64,000 bases of DNA, from positions 1,004,501 to 1,068,500 of the forward strand of contig JAGUCH010000002.1 in NCBI GenBank assembly GCA_019096065.1, written 5' to 3'. A program made the translations under genes and the position numbers. The notes beneath the pieces were generated by a model. That model searched no databases and was not told the DNA's origin. It saw nothing but the letters and a program-made list of their open reading frames with translations. Below, piece by piece: positions 55,303 to 64,000 of the stretch (the stretch's first letter is position 1; each line of letters opens with the position of its first letter). The DNA is from Paracyclopina nana (taxonomy: Eukaryota > Arthropoda > Copepoda > Cyclopoida > Cyclopettidae).

Positions 55303-55609
55303 TATAAAGAGACCTTCACTTCCCTAAAACAAACCGAAGAGCAAAGTAAAAACCGCTCAAATTGTTTTTTCAAATCTCTTGGTATATTTCAGGTCATTAA
55401 TTTGTTACACTCACAATAACAAGTTGTTTAGCAGTCAGAAATCACAGGAAATAGTCAAAAACGACGACGATCTAAGATTGACAGTAAGAGAAAGTTGGAA
55501 GAAATGGATGCACACCTAAGCTTAACTGTAACAAGCATGCTTGAATTATTATTGTCACTTTTCCAAAGGGAAGCCCATTATTTTTTTTTTTATGTCTTAA
55601 AAGGAAAAA
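55303..55609. other. DLG5 3' flank, no gene seen
   Basis: About 300 bp of AT-rich DNA after the DLG5 stop codon. No AATAAA is evident on the minus strand near the stop; a poly-T/A run lies at about 55580. Confidence 0.5.
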
Positions 55610-58600
55610 TCACCAGATTGTTCCAGAAGGCACCCAAAGCGTTTTGTTTTGCTCCTGGTCAATTTTGCTCGCAATTTGGGCACACATGAGCATCAAATTG
55701 GCACCAGCGTGGATCGTGTCTAAAAAAACAAAAAATTAGTTAAAAAAAATATTCATTTAAGTGAAATGAGTGAGTGTACCTGAAATGTAGGGTCTGTAGT
55801 CAGATTCGAGAGTTTGCGTGCTCTCAAACATGTTTTTGGCATCCTTTTGCGAGATTTTCTCCGCCAAATATCTGGGGTCTTTGATCTCCTTGATTTGCTT
55901 GACAGACTTGAATTTGATGAGTAGGACAATGGGGTAAATTTGGTTCTGGTGCAGCCGCTCCACCGCATCCATATGGATGTTCAAGATGCAATGTTGATTG
56001 CGGTCGCAAATGTCCTTGATTGCAGACACAGTGTAGCACTCGAATTGGGAGCCACGACGCCGAAAGTCCACAATGATGTTGTTCAGTATGCCTTTCTCCA
56101 GAGCTTCTTGGGTGCAATTCATGAATTCGGGCTCGCAGCGAGCAAATTTGAAAGGATAATCACTCATCAACTTGTCGGTCACGACATCATTCAAAGGCCC
56201 AATGATCAGCACGGGTCGGGTCACCATATCTGCAATGAGGAAATATTGATTTGCAACTAGTGAGGGACAGAAAATCAGGGATGTAAAGTAGCTGAGAGGC
56301 GGCTGTAAAGTACATGAAACCCTTGATTAGAAAGTACGCTACTCCAAATGCAATCCTTGCTTGTTCATAAAATTTGCGCCATCCTCAACATACTTTACTT
56401 AAAAAATATCTATATAACGTATTAGCTTTTGTGCTATGTTCAAGTGCGATGAAGTTTGCAAATGGTTTCGACACAATTATAAATCCCCAAGCGACATAAA
56501 GTTGTGAACGCCTCAGGTATAATCAAAGTGAGTAATGGTTGGAAAACTTCATTATCCTCACTAAAGTCGCATTCAAGCAAAGTCCAGCAAAATCTTACAG
56601 TCTAATCGTTCAACTCTGACGTAAGAGTTGATGCTTGGCTCCACTTCGTGAAGGACTTGCGAGCTGCCAGAGTCAGCATAGTTGAGGCTGGCCATATCGG
56701 AAAACGAAGCCAACTCCTTTGCAGCTGAGCTGTCACGTGAGGATGATCTTCCTCCTTTGCGTCGCTTGAAGAAGGATCTCCTGGTGGCAGTCCACGTTTT
56801 TCGTGTTGCAGAGTTGGCACTCAATCCGGAGCTGCCCGGATCTGAATCCGAGTCGATGCTCCGCTTCAACAGCTCCTCGTCCACTTTGTATTTGGAGGGC
56901 ACAATGCCCCACTCTCCCCTCTGTCCGTCCAGATCGACGATCCAGGCTGACCAATGACCAGGGATGCCGTTGTACATTGTGTTGTCGATGAAGAGGATGT
57001 CATCCTTGCGGAAGGACAATTGATGCGGTCCACTTTGCGGATCGGGCAGGCGATCAAACAAGGCTCGTACATAGTAGCTATCTCCGGGCTGATCCTTGAT
57101 CACCTCATACTCTGCAAAAAATAATAATAATAATAATAGCTGGCTAGGAGTCTGAGGCGAGAAGCTTTGCAACACCGCCCTGGATAATTTGAGCGAAAGC
57201 CTAAAATGAATATGCTTACAATTACAACTTGTCAAGCAACAATTATAATTACTAGAATAAAAGATCTGACAAACTGAGCTTGCTAATACATGCAATTGAC
57301 AAGGCTTTGTCTAATTTGAGCAAATGTATGAAGCGTAAAGATCACATGACGCTCGAGTCATGTTGCTTTTTTATTTAATGGAGATGATCCCACTTTTTCG
57401 ATTAAGTCGTGCATCAACCTCGACAAGAGTTTGCTAAAGTTCTTCAAGAGTTGCCTCAACTTCTTACAAGTGACTGGAAATCCCATGGCATAAAAACGAA
57501 AAGGAAGATTATCCCAAAAACGCTTAAATCCGCTTCGTTGCCTTCGGCAGCTCAACTCGCTCCGCTCTAATACAGTAACATTATATACTTACTTTCAGGG
57601 TTGTATTGCACCAAAATGGCCACTTTGTCCGCCGGCTTGGCTAGCTCGTAAGCAGCTTGTTCTGCGGTGGCAGACCTCAAATCTACGCCGTTGTACTCAA
57701 GGATTTGGTCCGCACACCTCAAACCCACGTGGTAAGCTCCGGATTCCGGATCAACGCTGTGAATGAAAATGCCCACAGCATTTCCACCCACCAAACGCAC
57801 ACCCAAATCGCCCGACTTTTTCATCACTGGGAACACAAGTCGAGGCTCGTAGGCCCTCAGGGAAGCCCTTATGGATCCAGGATCAGGGAGGGCAACCTGG
57901 CCAACGCCCCTGCCTGAGGCCCTGGGTGAGTTCCTGGGAGTGGGGGAATCCTGTCTGGACTCATCAGAGCTGTCTTCGTCATCAGAGGAGTCCACTTCAT
58001 CCTCATCCAGGTCCTCGTCGTCCAATTGGGTGTTCAAGGTGAGCATGGAGTGGTACTCCACAGGATTGAATTGCACCTTCATGGTGATGGAATTGCCCGA
58101 GTTTTGGAGCACCAAAGCTGCCTGCTCTTTTCCACATGCCCTCAAGTTCACTCCACAGACATCCAATAATTGATCTCCAATCTAGATTGAAGAATATGCA
58201 ATAAGTCCAATAAGTAATGATTGAATTGAAGTAGGGGTATTTTTTACATCGTAAAATTACAGCCCTCGCAAGCTCGGCTTAGCAAAGGTTCACTTGGCTT
58301 TTTCCATTTTAAATTAAAAATTTTTAATTTAATTTAAATTATTACCTGTAAGCCGACTTGATTAGCAAGCGAGTTTTCGCTGACAGAGCTGACAAAAACG
58401 CCTTTCTTGGCTGGGTTTTCTTTGATGGTGATGCCAAGAGCCTCTGATGACTTTTCTATGTAAATTTGTCGAATTTCGCCGGGATGAGGCCTATAAATAG
58501 AGTTTTGGAGCATTAATCTTCCGCTAGATGGAGTTGCTGCGGTTTGTTTTTTCACTGAGGACTCTCTTCGAGCGTTACTCCCCAGTTGACTGCCAAAAAC

Positions 58601-61600
58601 GCCACAAAGCATAAATAGCGAAAAAAGCCACATCTGGTATTCCTTTACTTCTCTACAGTGGCACCATCCAAAGTAGTAGCGAAAAAACGTCAGAAATAAA
58701 TTATTAGCCTAGAAATGCTTACTTTCTGGGGATTCTCTGGTGTTCAGCGCGTCCATCGGGGAGAAGATATTGAACTGAATAAATTGGAAGAGGGCTTGAG
58801 CACTTGGAGAAAGGCCTGTCACAAGTCGAGGCACTCCCTTGAGAGGCTACACTGGTATTGGAAGGAATTCTGAAAAGATAACATATTTTGCGTTAAAAAA
58901 TTGCTAGCATAATTGTACAAGGGTTGAGCATGCAAGACTCATTTTTACCTAATGCTAGTCCAGCTGGATCCTTGCTTTTGGACCTTTTTTAGGTTTTTTT
59001 TAGAGCGGAAATGGAGAAGAAGAGGAAGAGAAGTTAGTTTTTCAAGGAGCTACATTATTATAGAGTGTGTACATTTATGGTGAAAAATGAGTGAAATACA
59101 TATTTTTTTAGCAATAATAACTGACAGCCCCTGTCTGCACTGCTGTTTGGATTTTCGGCCACATTTTTGCCCATTAAAAAGGGCCTTTTGAAAATCAAAT
59201 AAACTGCCTCAAATCAATCTTGTCATAGGCAATACAACTCAAGCTGTCATACTTTTTAATTTTTAGTAGTTTGACAACTAAAAAAAATAAACAAATGAGA
59301 AAAGGCCTTGCTCATATCGGCTCAGCCTTTTTGAGTTGCTAAGGAGGAAAAACCAATAATATGCTTGCCTGCAATATATCTGGTCACTTATAACGGTTTG
59401 TAGTACAAAAGAAAGAGGCTAAAAAGCCACATAGTTGTGATTATCACCGATCATTTGAGTCCAATTTTGGGTATACCTGTCAAATCTTCGGGGCTTGGGA
59501 CGCTCCAAGCTGCGAGTGTAATCTCTAGAGCTTGGCCGGTGGTCCCTTGGGTAGCTAATGAAATAGTAAGTACAAAAAAGAAAGCAGGGCTTTCTAATGT
59601 CAATGGGAAACCTTTGGCGGGATGGCGAGCTGTCAGATGATCGCTGGCTGTCATCCAGGACCATTTCCAGGCTCCGGTTCCGGATTCGCTTGTTCCGTTG
59701 CTGGTAATACCTTTCTTGCTGCACTTGAGCGGCTGTCATCCGGATTTGGCTGGGCTGGATCACGATCTCGGCCGTTTTCTTCCGCTCCTCCGGATTATTC
59801 ATCCTTTTGTGCTTCTTCGCTGGCAACGGCGGAGGTTTCTCACGCCTCGAGTCATCCTTAGGACTGCCAAAGTTGGGAGGAGGCTCAATGGCTTCCACAG
59901 CAGCGGCTTTCTTCTTGTCCTGATCCGCATTGGTCATCACGGATGGACTACTGAGGCCATCGGCTGTGGTCTTTCCTTCGCAGGCTTCCGGAGTCCAGGT
60001 GCTGGAGCGAATATGCTGGTTGGCCTCGATCAAGCTTGTCATGGACTCGTAGTCATTTTCGGGCTTGGTGACACTCTCCTTGGCAGGTGCAAAAGCTGGT
60101 GGCTTTCGCTTCAGCGTTGGGAACTCGGTGGATCCAAACTGGTTCTTCGCCACCTCAGCCTTCTTCTTCCTTTCCGGATTTTTTCCATGATTTTTTCGGC
60201 TGGACGTGAAGTCAAAATTGTCCACTTTGTCCAAAATCTCGCCCTCGCTCAAATTTCCAGCGCCCTTCAGCTTTGGGGGCTCATCTTTCCCTTCATCCAG
60301 GATGTTTTCGCTGCTCCTATGCCGATGACTTCGTGACAACGAACTGCTATTAGTATTAGCATGTCCTCCTGCCATTTTCGCATTCCTCGGAGTTGTGCTG
60401 GATTTGTAGAGCAGATTCTCCCTACTCGAAGCTGGATTTTTGTGTGTTTTGCTGCCATGACCACGTGGTTTACTGGACAGCTCTTCTTCATCTGAGCTGG
60501 AGGAGCTTAAGGTCTTTTTGGCATGTAATTGCCTGCGTCGATGATGACTAATGCGGCCTTTGCCGGAGCCAGAACTTCGCTGGTCTTTCTCAGTGCCCGA
60601 GCTGCCATTACCGGAATTGAGTGATGTAACGGCTGATGTTATGGGCACGTTACCCATTATTGGCACCGCTTCATCCTTGGCGCAACTTGCACTCTTAGGA
60701 CTGAGGCAAATGTTGAAATTACTATTATTTTTAAGTATTTTAGGATTCTGGCATTTTTACCTTTGCCTTGGCATGGGATCGCGTTCCCGACGCTTACGCG
60801 GATAAGTGCCAGACTTTTTGATTTTTTGATCACTACTTGTCATCAAGAAGCAGCACAGAGATTGAAAGAGTGTTAGAAAGTTAGCCCAAAAGCACCAAAA
60901 GAAGTTGACTTTTTAGTTGCTCACAGTACCTGAATTTTCCGGAGAAGTTGTCCCCTCGTCGAGACGATGACAAGTACTCATACACCGGAGGCGGCGAAGA
61001 GGTCTCTTCGGAAGGTCGATGATATCCAGGATGTTGTTGCTGAACAGGATTGTAACTGGATCCAGAAGCTCCAGAAGGAGCTGGCATTGGAGGGGGAGCA
61101 GGGTAGGGATACCCTGGATATCCACTATAGGGTGGAATAGGCCCATAATGGCCGCCCCTACTCTTCGCTGTCAGGTACTCCATACCCTGAGAGGGAGAAT
61201 GGCCTCGATGATGGTACAACTGTAATACGAGTTGCATGATTATACGAATAAGGAGTCTGAGGCGGTGAGCTTCACAACACCGTCTTGGATAATTTGAGCG
61301 AATGCTTGGAATTTGTATGCTTGCTTTTACAATTAACACAGCAATGGGCGCAACTCCTATACAGTCTGTCCCGTAGATTTCTGTACACTTTGAAATCAAA
61401 AGTTTGTGTTAAAACTTCTGGAAATACTAGACACAATGGATACCGTTGGAAAGCTTGAAACTTAAGCCATCTTTTTTAGTTTTGAGATTTTTAAAAAGTA
61501 TTAATTCAAATTTTGATTTAGACCACAAAATTGATAGTTACTCCAAATTCACGCCCATTTTCGCTGATTTTTTTGATGAATAGTCACTTTTGCAAAAAAA

Positions 61601-64000
61601 TTATTAATTCAATATCACATAAAATTGGTTCAACATTTGATCTTCATAAACGAAAAATCCCAAAGATGTGATGTTTAAAACACTTATCTTGAAACTTTTT
61701 TAGTAGGCAGTGGCCTTATTGTCTTTTTTCTTTTTACTGAAAAAATATCCTTTCCAATCATACATCTTTCTCATGAGCCAGCACAGTGCTGCAAGATTTT
61801 TTTTCATGAAAAAATATCAAAAAAAAAAACCAGGATTAGCTCAGCTGAAAATTTGGTTAATAATAGCCGGTTTTGGCAAATTTGCTATTTTGGGAGAAAA
61901 ATTAAGGGTACCTCAGAAAAATTAAGTTTTCTCATTTTTTTACTTTTAATTTCTCTTATCCATTGAAGCAAAAAAATATGGCCAAAGATTCAAGCTTTCC
62001 AATGATATCCATTGTGTCTAATATTTCCCGAATTTTTAACACAAACTTTTGATTTCAAAGTGTACAGAAATCTACGGGACAGTCTGTATATCGCCTGGCG
62101 CGAGGTCAGGCATTCGAGTCCTCTTAAGTTTTTGTATTAATGAAAAAGATCCCACGCTTTCCAATGAGTCGCGCAACAACCTCTGCAAGAGTTTAGAAAA
62201 GCTCCGCAAAAGTTACCACAACTTCTTACAATCTACGCTTAATCCCATTGCATAAAAACGAATAGGAAGATTACACCGAAAACGTCACACTCCGCTTCGC
62301 AGCCTCAATATCATAAAGTGAACTTACTCCAGATGTGGGTGAAATCGAGGATAAGCTATGCGGCTGCTGTGAGGGTGGGGCCTGAGGCCCCGCCCCTGAG
62401 CCCGACTCATAGTGGCTCAAATGATGGTAGAACTTTTGCTGGCTCCCAGCAGCGTAATCCGGAATGGGACTGCCCAGCAAGGATTCAGAGGGGAGAGGCG
62501 GAGTGGAGTATCTTGGGGAGCTGGAGGACATGCCCATATTATTGTTGTAGTAAGGGCTAAATCCCGAGTGGGTGCCTGGCCTGATGAGGTGCGAGTAATC
62601 ATGCGAGGATTTGAAGTAATGCGAAGGCAAGGTCATTGGCGGAGGCGGAGAGCCCACCACTGACGAGGGGTCAATTATCAGGTCAGTGATGCTCGACGTG
62701 GCAGAAGGCTGAGGCAGCCCTGAATTGCTCGTTTTGTGGGCATTTTTCGACCTCTTCAAATACTGCTCCAGGACCTTGAAAAAAAGAGAGGATTATGAAG
62801 CCATCATAATGCATTTTTGATCATTACGTCTTTGCCAGCCTGGGCAGATTTGACAGATTCATCGATCGATGTGTCCGATGGGGATAAGTAAGCTTTTTGC
62901 AAATCATGGCCTTCATTCTTGGACGAGGCAGCTCCTTTCATGCTGTTGGACGCTCCAGATGGATCAGATGACAACCTGAAGTTGCTCGAAGTGGAGGCAT
63001 AATTGGCAAGCATGTCATAGGTTGTCACAGGTCTGGAGCGTCGATTGTGCTCTCGTGTGGATCGTGACCAGGCATCGTTTGCCCTGTAAGCAACCTTTGA
63101 TGAGGTAGCTGACATGCCTAGAATTGATTAAAAGGAGTACAAATTGAAGGTTTAGATATTGAAAAAATCAATTACCTTCTGGAGGATACTTGGGCAGATT
63201 GGAGAGGAGCTCCGCGAGTGGAAGTCTCTCTTTCTTCATCTTCTGGGGATGCAAGATGGTTCCAGTGCCATGTTCAATTATTGGGCCTCCACGAGTGCGA
63301 GGCCATGTGCCTCCACTGCAAAAGCTGTCACGCTCCTTGCTCCGCTTCTTTTTGCCTACAACAAAAATATATTCATAATTTATTATGCTTGAAAATGATT
63401 GCAGGCTGTGCTGTGCAGTTTTCCAACCAGCGCTCAGTTTTATTGCTTCATGGATGTAAAACACTTTATATCACTTGTAGATTTCAAGTTACGTTACATC
63501 CCTCTCTAAACTTGGCGACACTTGTAAACTTATTTCAATTAGTTTTTAATATGTTATGTACTAAAAAAGCAACAAATCGAGCATTGCTAAAAGTTGCAAA
63601 AAACCTCGTTGAAATGATGCTACTCAGCTTCAGTAAAGGGTTTCTCCCACTTTACAGCCCTCGTTCAGCTGTCGTACATCCCAGCTTTGCTGTCCTCCAC
63701 TAGATGCAAATGAATATTGCTGCAAAATATAATCTCACCATTTCCACTCGATTTGGTGCCGCTGGATCCCGAATGATAGCTATTGATGACTGAATCCAGC
63801 TCCGCGATTGCCATATCCGGACCCTTGTCACTCTCAGCCATTTTCTCATTCATTTCATGCTCGAGGTTGATAATGCTCTGCTCAAGTAGAAGGCTGGCCT
63901 TTTGTTGTTCGCCATTTGACAAAGGCTCCTTGCTGGATCTCCTCTTGCCCCTGGTGACATGGTCAAACTTTTCCTTGACAGTGTCAATCAGCTTCTTGGA
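55610..64000 (-). CDS. DLG5: DLG5 (discs large 5) C-terminal part: PDZ3-PDZ4-SH3-GUK, partial
   Basis: MAGUK scaffold that organises cell junctions and polarity. Exons: 64000-63739 (enters from the edge), 63355-63176, 63117-62828, 62774-62328, 61219-60930, 60835-60761, 60700-59612, 59554-59477, 58869-58723, 58490-58346, 58181-57593, 57111-56599, 56229-55780, 55719-55610. These give 1554 aa in agreeing phase; human DLG5 is about 1919 aa. The first exons code a disordered basic and Ser/Pro-rich linker. PDZ3 starts at IRQIYIEKSSEALGITI, PDZ4 at EPRLVFPVMKKSGDLGVRL, the SH3 at DSYYVRALFDRLPD and ends at GIVPSKYKVDEE. The guanylate-kinase-like domain (RPVLIIGPLNDVVTDKL) lacks the ATP P-loop, as expected for non-enzymatic MAGUKs. 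The C-terminus DQEQNKTLWVPSG matches vertebrate DLG5 (NQEQNKVLWIP). Introns carry family A and B repeats and a MITE. Confidence 0.93.
56242..56582 (+). mobile_element. family A intron-filling repeat, copy 2 (DLG5 intron before GUK exon)
   Basis: 341 bp, collinear with 17017-17386. The intron is 56230-56598. Element ends lie about 12 bp from the acceptor and 16 bp from the donor, so little intron remains that is not element. Landmarks: AATATTGATTTGCAACTAG, ATCAGGGATGTAAAG, GACATAAAGTTGTG, AATGGTTGGAAAACT and TTCAAGC. Confidence 0.85.
57145..57550. repeat. family B dispersed repeat, copy 2 (DLG5 intron between PDZ4 and SH3 exons)
   Basis: Begins GGAGTCTGAGGCGAGAAGC and carries TGGATAATTTGAGCGAA, ATCCCATGGCATAAAAACGA and ATCCGCTTCG. 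It covers about 85% of intron 57112-57592. An (ATA)n run of about 20 bp lies between it and the acceptor. Confidence 0.8.
61244..62310. repeat. family B dispersed repeat, copy 3, carrying a nested MITE (DLG5 intron)
   Basis: Left part (61244-61361) has GGAGTCTGAGGCGGTGAGC and TTGGATAATTTGAGCGAA. The right part (62087-62310) has ATCCCATTGCATAAAAACGA and ACTCCGCTTCGCAGCC. Around the MITE the host repeat reads like a tRNA: AGCAATGGGCGCAACTCC before it and a B-box-like GGCATTCGAGTCC after it. Without the MITE this copy is about 340 bp and fills intron 61220-62327. Confidence 0.8.
61362..62086. mobile_element. Tc1/mariner-type MITE, 725 bp, nested in family B repeat
   Basis: Ends CAGTCTGTCCCGTAGATTTC and the inverse GAAATCTACGGGACAGTCTG, flanked by TA (61360-61361, 62087-62088). 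Inverted arms run over 100 bp (ACTTTGAAATCAAAAGTTTG near each end, diverging inwards). No transposase frame. Confidence 0.9.
63384..63719 (-). mobile_element. family A intron-filling repeat, copy 3, opposite orientation (DLG5 intron)
   Basis: 336 bp. Reverse complement matches copies 1 and 2 end to end: AATATTCATTTGCATCTAG, GGGATGTACGACAGCTGA, GGGCTGTAAAGTGGGAGAAA, GATATAAAGTGTTTTACATC, CTGGTTGGAAAACTGC, TTTCAAGCAT. The intron is 63356-63738, leaving about 28 bp at the acceptor side and 19 bp at the donor side. Confidence 0.85.

Noticed and set aside
58946-58988. Possible tiny extra DLG5 exon before the donor TTAG/GTAAAA
   Set aside because: No start point gives a phase that fits both neighbours, whereas direct joining of 59477 to 58869 fits phase and sense.

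Overview
The window is eukaryotic and almost certainly from an invertebrate animal. It carries intron-bearing metazoan genes (UPF1, an AGBL2/3-type cytosolic carboxypeptidase, a single-unit hexokinase, DLG5). Most small introns are 56-66 bp with GT-AG ends, 3' UTRs are short, and DNA transposons, tRNA-like short repeats, minisatellites and a giant LTR element are dense. I cannot assign a phylum from this sequence.

Layout. 1-311: possible 3' end of an unknown + gene. 312-1956: tandem and duplicated repeats. 1957-8452 (-): complete UPF1 RNA helicase (5 exons, 1128 aa), with a hAT-type MITE just upstream of its start. 9340-10110: minisatellite. 10648-18041 (-): tubulin-deglutamylase-type carboxypeptidase (11 exons, 1113 aa). 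18.1-20.5 kb: simple and tandem repeats. 20506-48703 (-): a 28.2-kb LTR retroelement with 613-bp LTRs that look identical by eye, a CTAC target duplication and a tRNA-Pro-type primer site. An 8.9-kb fold-back element (29636-38569) built of inverted satellite arrays lies inside its integrase region. 48834-51601 (+): hexokinase. 51.7-53.8 kb (+): a seven-helix receptor-like gene preceded by a decayed tandem copy. 54915-55302: Tc1/mariner-type MITE. 55610-64000 (-): C-terminal 1554 aa of DLG5, continuing past the window edge.

The LTR element is treated as a fossil. It is Ty3/Gypsy-like in its reverse transcriptase and integrase but unusually large (about 19.3 kb without the nested insert). Besides gag- and pol-type frames it has an envelope-like membrane protein, a 445-aa accessory protein, and an antisense gene with two short introns that encodes another membrane protein. 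The accessory and envelope-like genes each have a TATA/initiator pair about 31 bp apart, so they may use their own promoters. Identical LTRs indicate a recent insertion, 131 bp upstream of the hexokinase start codon.

The second striking theme is intron-sized repeats. One repeat family (about 340-370 bp, family A) fills three introns in two unrelated genes, in both orientations, with its ends within about 6-30 bp of the splice sites. A second, tRNA-like family (B) fills or dominates three more introns, and a TIR element fills UPF1 intron 2. This looks like intron gain or intron colonisation by non-autonomous transposons (introner-like behaviour).

Exon borders were placed by eye from splice signals, reading phase and remembered homologue sequences. 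Repeat borders are approximate unless a target duplication is quoted.
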